DNA from: DAOTXK01 sp034435395
Lineage (GTDB): Bacteria > Chloroflexota > Anaerolineae > Aggregatilineales > Ch27
Assembly: GCA_034435395.1 (NCBI GenBank)
Contig: DAOTXK010000077.1
Location: 1-12,779 of the forward strand
Direction: 5' to 3'
DNA length: 12,779 nt
The position numbers and the translations under genes were made by a program. Below are positions 6,619-12,779 of the stretch, piece after piece. Every line of letters starts with the position of its first letter. Within the stretch, counting starts at the first letter, position 1. The notes below the pieces were generated by a model. It made no database searches. It saw only the letters and a list, made by a program, of their open reading frames with translations, and had not been told where the DNA came from.

Positions 6619-7911
6619 ATGCATCTTTGGGCTGTCCTTCGCATGGCTGTGAGACATCCCCGCGCCCAGGTCGGTCTGGTCGTCCTGCTGGCGCTGCTGC
6701 TGCGCCTGGGGCATGTCCTGCTTTATGACCACTGGCCGGCCGTCAGCGGCGGCGACTATGCCTGGTATGCCAGCAATGGCCGCCTGCTGGTCCAGACCGG
6801 CCAAACCCCCGGCCCGCTGCCCACCGGCCCGCTTTTTGTGCTGGTCGCCGGATATGCCGGGCAAATCCAGCCCTTTGATCCGGGCGGCGGGCAGGCCCTC
6901 GTTCGGGTGCTGCATGCCTTCCTGAGCGCGCTGACCGTGTGGATGGTTTACCGCATCGGACGGGCGGCCTGGACTCATGCCGTCGGGTTGGTCGCCGCGC
7001 TGGCCCTGGCCATCGGACCGGCCTTCATCATCGAAGCGGGCAATCTCACCACCGAAACGATGGCCATCTTCCTGACCTGCTGGGCGCTGGCTCTGTGGCT
7101 GGAGCGGATAGGATCGCCGGATGGGCGGCTGATGGCCGCCACGGGCAGTCTGCTGGCCCTGGCGGCGCTGACCCGCTCGGTTCTCCTGGCCTTCCCGCTG
7201 GTGCCGCTTGCTCACCTGCGGCTGAAATACAGCCTCCGGTGTGCGCTGCGCCAGGGACTCATTCTGATCGCGGCGTTGTTGTTCACCATCACCCCCTGGA
7301 CCGTTTACAATCTGGTCCAGTGGCACCGCTTCACGCTGACCGGTGAAGGGCTGTTAGGCACTCTGTACGTCGGGGCGGTCGGCTGGAAGAACCCGGCGGA
7401 AGTCGACGCCGAGTTGGGATTTGAGGGGAGCGCCTCTCCGGAAGGCGACTACCAGGCCCGCCAGGAAGCCTTCGCGCGGGGTATTGCGGAAGTGGTGCTG
7501 AGCGATCCGTTGGGCTACCTGGCCCGGCGCGGCGTGAGTCTGGCTGGCGCGCTGCTCCAGCCCCACAACACCGTCTTTTATCCCGGCGAGAGCATCAAGA
7601 CGCTGGTCCTGGACTGGCTACGCGACGATCGCTCTCTGGGCGGTCTGGCGGCGCTGACGGGGGCCGACGCCTTCTGGCCGAAGCTGCTGCTTTACGCCTT
7701 CCACTACGCTGCCCTGATCTTCGGCGTGGCCGGGCTGGCCCTGAATCGCCGCCGCTGGCGGAGCCTGTGGCCGCTCTATGCGACCTTCGGCTATTTCCTG
7801 GGAATCCACCTGGTGTTGGATGCCATCCCCCGTTACCTGTTCCCGCTGGAACCGTTGTGGTGGCTGTTCGCCGCGGCCACACTGATCAACCTGGCCCAGC
7901 GTCGGGGTTGA
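6619..7911 (+). CDS. GT-C fold membrane glycosyltransferase (ArnT/PMT_2-like)
   Basis: A 430-residue protein with about nine or ten hydrophobic segments, starting with residues 18-36. The loop after the first segment carries D46 in SGGDYAWYASNGR, the usual site of the GT-C catalytic aspartate; NLTTETMA (142-149) and ALTRSVLLAFP (183-193) match conserved blocks of the ArnT/PMT_2 group. The enzyme should transfer a sugar from a lipid-phosphate carrier on the extracytoplasmic side; donor and acceptor are not readable. The frame is open from 6541, but the basic, then hydrophobic N-terminus begins naturally at ATG 6619 (6643 is an alternative). The protein is shorter than its divergent neighbour and lacks its long soluble tail, so they are related in family but not recent duplicates. 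It heads the rightward group of hydrolase and methyltransferase genes. Confidence 0.75.
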   Translation: MHLWAVLRMAVRHPRAQVGLVVLLALLLRLGHVLLYDHWPAVSGGDYAWYASNGRLLVQTGQTPGPLPTGPLFVLVAGYAGQIQPFDPGGGQALVRVLHAFLSALTVWMVYRIGRAAWTHAVGLVAALALAIGPAFIIEAGNLTTETMAIFLTCWALALWLERIGSPDGRLMAATGSLLALAALTRSVLLAFPLVPLAHLRLKYSLRCALRQGLILIAALLFTITPWTVYNLVQWHRFTLTGEGLLGTLYVGAVGWKNPAEVDAELGFEGSASPEGDYQARQEAFARGIAEVVLSDPLGYLARRGVSLAGALLQPHNTVFYPGESIKTLVLDWLRDDRSLGGLAALTGADAFWPKLLLYAFHYAALIFGVAGLALNRRRWRSLWPLYATFGYFLGIHLVLDAIPRYLFPLEPLWWLFAAATLINLAQRRG

Positions 7912-8014
7912 TGAAACGGCAGTGGGAGCTTTTTTTCGCGCTGCTGACTTCCACCGAGGCCCCGAACCACCGGTCACACAGCCGCCAACATAGCGCCGGG
8001 CCGCCTTTCGCCGT

Positions 8015-8020
8015 TATAAT
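8015..8020 (+). promoter_or_regulatory. Consensus -10 (TATAAT) before the module/hydrolase genes
   Basis: A perfect TATAAT lies 42 bases before the ATG at 8063, in the 151-base gap after the GT-C gene. No recognisable -35 is found at 15-19 bases upstream. It suggests that the genes from 8063 on can be transcribed separately from the glycosyltransferase. Confidence 0.45.
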
Positions 8021-8062
8021 ACCGCCCGGTGACGACGAACAGCAGAAAGCAAATGACCCCCT

Positions 8063-8470
8063 ATGGCCCAGGCAGTGCCCGTCAATCCAGACTTTCACTT
8101 CTTGCTGTATGCGCCCGGCCTGGAAAGCTGGGTGTTCCAGTCCGCGCGCCGCTACTGGGCGACCTATCGCCCCATCCTGTACACCATGCGGACGCCGGAT
8201 GATGTGGAACTGGTCACTTATGCCGCCGATGGGCGTCGTGAGGTCGCCGTGACGCTGGTCATGCGCCGCGATACCGCCCCCGCTGTCCGGGCCGCCGTCA
8301 GCCAGCGGCTCCCCAACGTTTACCTGGACCCGCTGGTTTACGACACGCCGACGGATGTGCAGATCACGCTGAACGGGCGGGCCGAGTTTAACCACCGTTT
8401 CGGCGTCCCCGTCGACTCGGAGGCCACCCCGCAACCGACCCGGACGCCGGGGCCGATCCAGGTCCCCTGA
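8063..8470 (+). CDS. Small protein made of one unrecognised ~105-residue module plus Pro/Thr tail
   Basis: I do not recognise the family. The 135-residue protein has no signal peptide or membrane segment. Residues 9-114 align with residues 397-497 of the hydrolase encoded next: shared positions include PDxHF at the start, a W-x-F-Q-x-A core, then YWAxYxPxL, and both copies end in RFG. Residues 115-135 are a Pro/Thr-rich tail (EATPQPTRTPGPIQVP) that looks like an inter-domain linker rather than a natural C-terminus. The stop TGA at 8468-8470 is only 11 bases before the hydrolase ATG, in a frame offset by one base, so this may be the N-terminal domain of a split or frameshifted gene. An in-frame TGA at 8054-8056 makes ATG 8063 the first possible start; no Shine-Dalgarno is visible. 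Confidence 0.7.
   Translation: MAQAVPVNPDFHFLLYAPGLESWVFQSARRYWATYRPILYTMRTPDDVELVTYAADGRREVAVTLVMRRDTAPAVRAAVSQRLPNVYLDPLVYDTPTDVQITLNGRAEFNHRFGVPVDSEATPQPTRTPGPIQVP
8087..8404 (+). repeat. Duplicated protein module, copy 1
   Basis: Encodes residues 9-114 of the small protein. It aligns with copy 2 at the end of the hydrolase: PDFHFLLYAPGLESWVFQSA against PDYHFIVLASNVNPDWFFQA, then RRYWATYRPIL against EAYWARYHPVL, with a common RFG end. Similarity is at protein level only, so the duplication is old. Confidence 0.75.
8464..8470 (+). other. C4-TGA site joining two frames; possible -1 frameshift or single-base error
   Basis: The small protein ends GTC CCC TGA. Because four Cs precede the stop, a tRNA on CCC (8465-8467) can re-pair perfectly one base back (8464-8466) and continue CTG ACG GAA TCC GCC ATG into the hydrolase frame without meeting a stop. 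One extra C in the true sequence would do the same. The stop is followed by C, a weak termination context in bacteria. No stimulatory structure was identified. Confidence 0.4.
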
Positions 8471-8481
8471 CGGAATCCGCC

Positions 8482-9975
8482 ATGCGCCTTGATCAATACC
8501 AGTGGTCGCGCAACCCGCGCGGCATGCACAATGAAGGGGTCTATCGCCTTAACCTGGATCGCTACCGGGAAATCCGCGCCGGTTGGGTTAAGCTGGTTGC
8601 GGCCAACGATGAATACGTCGACCGTATCCCGGACCTGCTGGCCGCCGGGATCACGCCGATCATCCGCATCTTTCGCCCGCAGTCGTGCGGCCAGCCCGCC
8701 GACGCCGACGCCTACCGCAGCATCCAGCGGTATATCAATGCCGGGGCGCTGTGGTTCGAGCTGTGGAACGAGCCAAACCTGGGCAACGAGTGGCCGAGAC
8801 AGCTGGAGCCAGGGCTTGACCCCCACAACATCCCGGTATACATCGCGCCGCTGATGGATCACTGGATGGAATGGGCCATGCGAGTGGTGGACATGGGCGG
8901 CTATCCGGCTTTTATCGCCCTTGGTCCGGGCGCGGAAATGCCCCATGCGGCCACCGTGTGGCTCCGCAACATGATGAGCTACCTGCGCGAAGCCCACTAC
9001 GTCCGGTTTCGCCATGTGCTGGCCAACGGCCTGTGGTTCGCCTCCCACCCCTACATCTACAACCACTTTTATCAGGAAATTCCTGGCGGCGGGCCGCTCA
9101 GCGCCCGGCCCCCCTCCGACCAGAATGCCGCTGAAGGGGGCTGGCACTTCAACTACCCTTACGACCCGATCTGCCAGGCCAACGATCCTGGCCGCACCGT
9201 ATGGGGGGGCACGCCGACCACACCCTTCGGCGATCCGGTCGGGCTGGGCGCGCTCGGACAGGGATTTATGGAACTCCTGGGGCAGTATTTCGGCGCGGGT
9301 GTGGTTCCGGTGGTGGGGACGGAAGGCGGCATCTGGCCCTGGCCCGGCCCCAACGAACCGCCACGGGTGGACGACACCCGTTATCCCGGCGTGACCTGGC
9401 GCAGCCACGCCGAAGCCACCACCGCCATGTTTAACTGGATTGCCAGCGGCGACGCGCCTCCCTGGCTGTTCGGCGTGACGCTGTGGAAAGAAGACGTTTA
9501 CTGGGATAACCCCAATGGGCGGGTGCCCACCATCAGTCGCCTGGCCGAAACCGCCTCCCCGTTCAAACAGGTCCCGCCGCTGGACACGGGCGGCAGTACG
9601 TGGCCGGGTCCGGCAGCCCCGCCGACCGCCGTACCAGTCCCCGAAGGCCCCGGTCCGGTGCATGGCGAGCCGGACTATCACTTCATCGTCCTGGCATCGA
9701 ACGTCAACCCGGACTGGTTCTTCCAGGCGGCGGAGGCTTACTGGGCGCGCTACCACCCGGTGCTGCTCGGTTCGCCAGACCTGATCCCCCTCCTGCCCTA
9801 CCACCAAACGCTGGCGGTCACCGCCGTCACCCGCGCCGATCAGGTCGAGCAGATGAACGCCCAGATCCGCGACCGCTGGCCGAACGCCTGGTACGATCTG
9901 GTGGTGGTCGAATCAGCTTTCGAGCTGGCCGAAGTCTTCAACCAGCGCGTGTCGGTGGGACGGCGCTTCGGCTAA
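8482..9975 (+). CDS. Clan GH-A glycoside hydrolase with C-terminal repeat module
   Basis: A 497-residue protein in two parts. Residues 1-365 form a (beta/alpha)8 glycosidase of clan GH-A (GH5/GH39-like): WFELWNEPNL (91-100) supplies the acid/base E97, and PVVGTEGGIWP (276-286) supplies the nucleophile E281. The spacing fits strands 4 and 7, and WVKLVAANDE and TPIIRIFRP fit the early strands. After a Pro-rich linker (about 365-396), residues 397-497 are a second copy of the module that makes up the upstream protein. There is no signal peptide, so export is not indicated unless through a fused or upstream N-terminus. The ATG lies immediately before strand 1 and lacks a Shine-Dalgarno, fitting either re-initiation after the 11-base gap or fusion with the upstream frame. 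Substrate is unknown; the neighbouring glycosyltransferases suggest a cell-surface glycan. Confidence 0.8.
   Translation: MRLDQYQWSRNPRGMHNEGVYRLNLDRYREIRAGWVKLVAANDEYVDRIPDLLAAGITPIIRIFRPQSCGQPADADAYRSIQRYINAGALWFELWNEPNLGNEWPRQLEPGLDPHNIPVYIAPLMDHWMEWAMRVVDMGGYPAFIALGPGAEMPHAATVWLRNMMSYLREAHYVRFRHVLANGLWFASHPYIYNHFYQEIPGGGPLSARPPSDQNAAEGGWHFNYPYDPICQANDPGRTVWGGTPTTPFGDPVGLGALGQGFMELLGQYFGAGVVPVVGTEGGIWPWPGPNEPPRVDDTRYPGVTWRSHAEATTAMFNWIASGDAPPWLFGVTLWKEDVYWDNPNGRVPTISRLAETASPFKQVPPLDTGGSTWPGPAAPPTAVPVPEGPGPVHGEPDYHFIVLASNVNPDWFFQAAEAYWARYHPVLLGSPDLIPLLPYHQTLAVTAVTRADQVEQMNAQIRDRWPNAWYDLVVVESAFELAEVFNQRVSVGRRFG
9670..9972 (+). repeat. Duplicated protein module, copy 2
   Basis: Encodes residues 397-497 of the hydrolase, after the linker. 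The aligned aromatic positions with copy 1 are the F/Y-H-F start, W412, F414, Y420, W421 and Y424. Aromatic-rich modules tied to hydrolases are often carbohydrate-binding, but nothing here proves that role. Confidence 0.75.
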
Positions 9976-9984
9976 AGGTGGGTC

Positions 9985-11052
9985 ATGGCGTTTTCCGGCC
10001 CCTCGCAGCGGCTCAGAGAAACACCCCGGCGCAGGTTTCCCCCTGCCAGGCAGATCGTCCGTTTGATTCTGTCCCTGCCCTTCCGGCTGCTACGGTTCAT
10101 CCTGCTGCTGCCGGTGCGGCTGCCCAGGTACCTCTGGTTGGGCTGGAAAAAGGGCGCGCTATTCCTGTACCGGCTGCGCCGATTGCTGGCGCGGTCGCCG
10201 GAAATTTTCCGCTGGTTCCGGCGGTACGCGCCCATCGAACGCCTCCAGCACGCCCTCTACTACCGCCTGCACCCCGCCCGACTGGGGCACCTGATCGGCT
10301 GCCTGCTCACCCGCCTGCATGGACGGGGCGTCTGGTCTGCCGCGCCAGGGCTGGACGTGATCCCCAAAGCGCTGCGCTGGGCGCGCCAGTACCGCCGCCA
10401 CCAAGCGCGGTTCCGCGACATTGAAGCCCTCCGCTCCATTCTCTACGCCCGACAGGACGCCTTCGAAACCCGATACGGCCCGCTCTCGATTGGCTACCTG
10501 GCCCGACAATCCAGCACGCGCCCGCGTTGGGGGGCGCTGCTTCACGGCATGGTGCTCTATTCAGCAGCACAGCGCGTGTTGGAACTGGGGACCGGTTTCG
10601 GCGTCTCCGGGATGTACCTGGCGCGGGGGCTGCTGGACGTTTACCCGGTGCGGACGTGCCTGCTGATCACCATCGAACGGGAGGCGCAGTTCGCCCGGAT
10701 CGCCAGCGAAAACTTCTACCGGCTGGGCTTCCATGATTTTGTCGCCGTGGTGCCGGGTGATTTCGAGCACCGGCTGGCACAGGCGCTGAAACAGATCGCG
10801 CCGGTGAATCTGGCCTTCATCGACGGCCACCACGAAGAAAATGCCGTGTTGCGGGATTTCTCCCAGATCAAGGCCCGCTCCAGAACCGGCACGCTGATCG
10901 TCCTCAGCGGCATCCACCGGTCCCCCGGCATGGGGCGCGCCTGGCGCACGATCAAAGATATGCCGCGTATTGCCGCCACCGTCGATTTGTGGCGGTGGGG
11001 GATTGCGGTGGTGGGCGACGGCCCCCCCAGGCACGTGTGCGCCCGGTTATAG
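9985..11052 (+). CDS. Class I SAM-dependent methyltransferase (O-methyltransferase-like) with basic membrane-proximal N-terminus
   Basis: The 355-residue protein has a Rossmann-type methyltransferase domain from about residue 155 to the end: motif I VLELGTGFG (198-206), the ribose-binding acid E231 in LITIERE, and IDGHHEE (279-285), as in caffeoyl-CoA-type O-methyltransferases. In that group the strand after motif III normally ends in Asp-Asp/Asn that hold the metal; here the place reads VLSGIHRSPGM, with S308-G309, so metal-dependent chemistry is doubtful. Residues 1-150 are extremely rich in Arg with hydrophobic stretches (RQIVRLILSLPFRLLRFILL) and probably lie on or in the membrane. ATG 9985 follows AAAGGTGG (9974-9981) and is 9 bases after the hydrolase stop, so the two are coupled. 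It may methylate a sugar or lipid-linked product of this locus; the target is unknown. Confidence 0.75.
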   Translation: MAFSGPSQRLRETPRRRFPPARQIVRLILSLPFRLLRFILLLPVRLPRYLWLGWKKGALFLYRLRRLLARSPEIFRWFRRYAPIERLQHALYYRLHPARLGHLIGCLLTRLHGRGVWSAAPGLDVIPKALRWARQYRRHQARFRDIEALRSILYARQDAFETRYGPLSIGYLARQSSTRPRWGALLHGMVLYSAAQRVLELGTGFGVSGMYLARGLLDVYPVRTCLLITIEREAQFARIASENFYRLGFHDFVAVVPGDFEHRLAQALKQIAPVNLAFIDGHHEENAVLRDFSQIKARSRTGTLIVLSGIHRSPGMGRAWRTIKDMPRIAATVDLWRWGIAVVGDGPPRHVCARL

Positions 11053-11111
11053 GATGCTACAGAGTTTCGTGCGCATCATCCGGCAAGACCCTATACCTTT
11101 GGACCGGCTGA

Positions 11112-11121
11112 CAGTATACTG
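11112..11121 (+). promoter_or_regulatory. CAGTATACTG palindrome, probable -10 of the small gene
   Basis: A perfect 10-base palindrome holding TATACT (11115-11120), 39 bases before the ATG of the 135-residue protein. It is flanked by TGACA (11109-11113) and TGTCA (11123-11127), a second dyad shifted by one to two bases. No good -35 is seen. It probably marks the start of a separate transcript. Confidence 0.4.
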
Positions 11122-11159
11122 GTGTCAACGGATGCCAGCACACTTTGTGGGAGGCCACG

Positions 11160-11567
11160 ATGGCAGAAGACAAGGACGATGAACCCCGAATCAGGATTTC
11201 TCAGTCGGCTACCAACAGCAAAAACGTCACGCAGATCGGCTACTCTAAAGGGGACATAACGATCTCTTACCCCAGTAGCGATGCCCGCATCGAAGACGAG
11301 GCAAGAGCGCAGCTTGAGAAACTTATCGCCGATCTGCAACAGACACTCAACCAGGTGCCGGAGGAGAACCGAAAAGACGCAGAGGCCGTCGCGGCGCTCA
11401 CCACAGACCTGGTGCAGACCAGTGAACAAGAAGAGCCGAACAGAACCGTGCTGGAAATCAAAGGGGAAGGGTTAAAAAAAGCTGCCGAAAACCTGGCAGC
11501 TATCGCCCCGACTGTGCTCAGCATCGCCACCCAGATTGTGACCCACATCCTGACCATGGGCAGATAG
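11160..11567 (+). CDS. Small protein with RHIM/amyloid-signalling-like N-terminus and helical C-terminus
   Basis: A 135-residue protein of uncharacterised type. GGGAGG (11149-11154) lies five bases before ATG 11160, fixing the start; a TTG at 11145 is in frame but less likely. The order of parts is: an acidic start (MAEDKDDEPR); a polar beta-prone segment 11-37 (ISQSATNSKNVTQIG, then KGDITIS) whose core QIG and GDITI resemble RHIM-type and bacterial amyloid-signalling motifs; a charged, probably coiled-coil helix 42-65; a helix-rich middle 68-92; then LEIKGEGLKKAAENLAAIAP and a hydrophobic helix 116-133. The last resembles, from memory, the C-terminal part of small proteins near bacterial conflict or NLR-like genes; that recollection is unverified. 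No effector or NTPase partner lies within the window. Codon use is slightly richer in A/T than its neighbours, which hints at a different history. Confidence 0.7.
   Translation: MAEDKDDEPRIRISQSATNSKNVTQIGYSKGDITISYPSSDARIEDEARAQLEKLIADLQQTLNQVPEENRKDAEAVAALTTDLVQTSEQEEPNRTVLEIKGEGLKKAAENLAAIAPTVLSIATQIVTHILTMGR
11220..11267 (+). other. RHIM-like / amyloid-motif-like segment in the small protein
   Basis: Encodes residues 21-36. TQIGYSKGDITI compares with the RHIM core of animal RIPK1 and ZBP1, (I/V)-Q-(I/V)-G followed by a polar turn and a second hydrophobic beta strand, with one extra residue in the turn and Thr in place of the first Ile/Val. The match is short and made by eye. Confidence 0.35.
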
Positions 11568-11620
11568 TCGCTATAGTCCACCGGTCTGAAGCCGGAAACA
11601 CCCAGGTCCGTCATCAGAAA

Positions 11621-12364
11621 TCACAGATGTCCGGCAGCGGCCTCGTCGATCAGCCACAGCAGGCGGCCCTTCTCCGGGCGGACGATCTGGGCCGGCAACA
11701 CATTGGGCTGGTAAGGCCCGTATAATACCTGCCGCAGACGGGGGGCCTTGTTTGCGCCGGAAACCAGGAACGTCACCTGCGCGGCGGCGTTGATCGCCAC
11801 CGGCGTCAGCGTGATCCGCCAGGCATCCAGCTTGTCGACATGATAGGCCGCCACCCAACGCTTGGACGCCCATATCGCGTCCGCGCCGGGGAACAGCGAC
11901 GCCGTATGGCCATCATCGCCCATGCCCAGCAATACCAGGTCAAAGCTTGCCGCCAGCGGTCGCCCTTTTTTGGCTAATGCCCCAAAATAGGTGCGGAGCA
12001 CCCCTTCATATTCCGCCGCCGCTGCCGCCGGGGCCAGCTCGCTGTTGATGCGGTGAACGTTCTCCGGTGGCAGCGGCACATGATCCAGCAGGGCGTCGCG
12101 GGCCATGCGGTAGTTGCTATCCTCGTGGTCGGGCGGCACGGCGCGCTCGTCGCCCCAAAACACATGCACGCACGACCAGTCGATCTGCGAAGCCAGGTCT
12201 GGCTCAGCCAGCCGCGCATACAGGTGGCGAGGGGTTGACCCGCCCGACAGCGCGACCGAGAACCGTCCCTGATCAGCAATGGCCGCCCTGGCCAGCTCAA
12301 GGATATGCTCTGCTGCGGCCTCCGTCAGCGCCTCCACATCGGCCAACGTTCTTACCGTAGTCAT
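11621..12364 (-). CDS. pgl: 6-phosphogluconolactonase
   Basis: The enzyme hydrolyses 6-phosphogluconolactone to 6-phosphogluconate, second step of the oxidative pentose phosphate pathway, in the cytosol. The 247-residue protein is a full-length DevB/NagB-like family member: phosphate-binding ALSGGSTPRHLY (38-49), VFWGDERAVPPDHEDSNY (68-85), and the signature LLGMGDDGHTASLFPG (145-160). Its ATG overlaps the TGA of zwf by four bases (12361-12364), and AAGGA (TCCTT on the plus strand, 12371-12375) lies six bases upstream inside zwf, so the two are translationally coupled. Its end faces the end of the small RHIM-like gene across 53 bases, where only a weak 4-base-pair stem (11581-11595) is seen and no clear terminator. 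Confidence 0.95.
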   Translation of the reverse strand: MTTVRTLADVEALTEAAAEHILELARAAIADQGRFSVALSGGSTPRHLYARLAEPDLASQIDWSCVHVFWGDERAVPPDHEDSNYRMARDALLDHVPLPPENVHRINSELAPAAAAAEYEGVLRTYFGALAKKGRPLAASFDLVLLGMGDDGHTASLFPGADAIWASKRWVAAYHVDKLDAWRITLTPVAINAAAQVTFLVSGANKAPRLRQVLYGPYQPNVLPAQIVRPEKGRLLWLIDEAAAGHL

Positions 12365-12779
12365 GCCCCGTCCTTATGGCTGCAACCCTCCCACCACTGG
12401 CGGCCATCCCGCGCCATGAACGCGTCCGCTTCCGCTGGCCCCCAACTGCCCGGCTCATAACACGCCAGCGGCGGCGCTTCCGGCGTCTCCCAGCCGCTCA
12501 GCACCGGATCGATCAACTGCCAGGCCAGCTCAATCTCGTCGCTGCGGGCGAAGAGCGACGCATCACCATTGATCGCATCCAGCAGGAGCCGCTCATAAGC
12601 GTCCGGCAGGGCCTGTTGGTGGAAGGCCGAGCGGTAGTGAAACTCCATATCCACCGGTCGAATCTCCTGGGTCGTGCCGGGCACTTTAGCCTGGAATTTG
12701 AGATGCATGCCCTCGTCCGGCTGGATGCACAGCGCCAGCATGTTCGGCGTGATCACAAAATCTGGCGGCAGATCAAACA
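12361..12779 (-). CDS. zwf: Glucose-6-phosphate 1-dehydrogenase, C-terminal part (cut by window end)
   Basis: This enzyme oxidises glucose-6-phosphate with NAD(P)+, giving the lactone used by the next gene. Only about the last 138 residues are present; the frame is open to the window edge. The family pattern is clear: FDLPPDFVITPNMLALCIQP at the edge, KFQAKVPG, the DAYERLLLDAINGDASLFAR block, DEIELAWQLIDPVLSGW, then YEPGSWGP near the end. These belong to the large C-terminal alpha/beta domain; the Rossmann domain and the catalytic His are beyond the window. The GTG at 12756 is internal, not a start. It is the upstream gene of a zwf-pgl operon with a four-base ATGA overlap. Confidence 0.97.
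   Translation of the reverse strand, partial: FDLPPDFVITPNMLALCIQPDEGMHLKFQAKVPGTTQEIRPVDMEFHYRSAFHQQALPDAYERLLLDAINGDASLFARSDEIELAWQLIDPVLSGWETPEAPPLACYEPGSWGPAEADAFMARDGRQWWEGCSHKDGA

Noticed and set aside
7895..7936. Possible intrinsic terminator after the rightward GT-C gene (seven Ts at 7930-7936)
   Set aside because: No stem longer than four base pairs could be found directly before the T-run.
8053..8202. Short overlapping frame starting at ATG 8053
   Set aside because: About 50 codons, no Shine-Dalgarno, and out of frame with the module copy that is supported by its similarity to the hydrolase tail.
8338..9807. Long open frame (489 codons) on the minus strand opposite the hydrolase
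   Set aside because: No recognisable motif, biased composition, and it covers the catalytic motifs of a clear glycosidase on the other strand.
11568..11620. Possible bidirectional terminator between the small gene and pgl
   Set aside because: The only stem is CCGG/CCGG with a 7-base loop and no T-run on either side.
1..12779. Defence island or mobile element
   Set aside because: No transposase, integrase, restriction, toxin-antitoxin or CRISPR gene is present, and no terminal repeats were seen; only the small RHIM-like protein hints at a conflict role.

Overview
The window is GC-rich, gene-dense bacterial chromosome. Codon use, an unusually long PriA, paired GT-C membrane glycosyltransferases and a zwf-pgl pair all fit a Chloroflexota (Anaerolineae-like) genome. 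That assignment is an inference from protein style, because no rRNA or other marker gene is present. I see no tRNA, CRISPR array, insertion sequence or phage gene.

Left part (1-4928): the 3' end of a Memo-family gene (AmmeMemoRadiSam system protein B) converges on a small VOC/glyoxalase-fold gene on the minus strand. The VOC gene has a strong sigma70-type promoter with a GAAC-N4-GTTC dyad inside its spacer. Reading right, an OsmC-family peroxidase and methionine sulfoxide reductase B form a likely two-gene oxidative-damage operon. A 999-residue primosomal helicase PriA follows.

Middle part (4938-11052): two multi-membrane-spanning GT-C-type glycosyltransferases diverge from a shared intergenic region. 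Rightward of the second comes a tight set: a small protein that is one copy of an unrecognised ~100-residue module, a clan GH-A glycoside hydrolase whose C-terminus carries a second copy of that module, and an O-methyltransferase-like protein with a very basic, hydrophobic N-terminus. The first two frames are separated by a single-base offset at a C4-TGA site, so they may be one broken (or frameshifted) gene with the layout module - Pro/Thr linker - hydrolase - Pro linker - module. Together these genes suggest a glycan assembly, modification or trimming locus; the substrate cannot be read from the sequence.

Right part (11053-12779): a free-standing 135-residue protein carries an N-terminal RHIM/amyloid-signalling-like segment (core QIG) followed by helices. 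It converges on pgl (6-phosphogluconolactonase), which overlaps the end of zwf (glucose-6-phosphate dehydrogenase, cut by the window edge). These last two form the oxidative pentose phosphate entry, supplying NADPH.

The items most worth a second look are the duplicated module with its possible frameshift, the RHIM-like small protein, the SOS-box-like operator at the VOC promoter, and the row of four winged-helix-like units in PriA.
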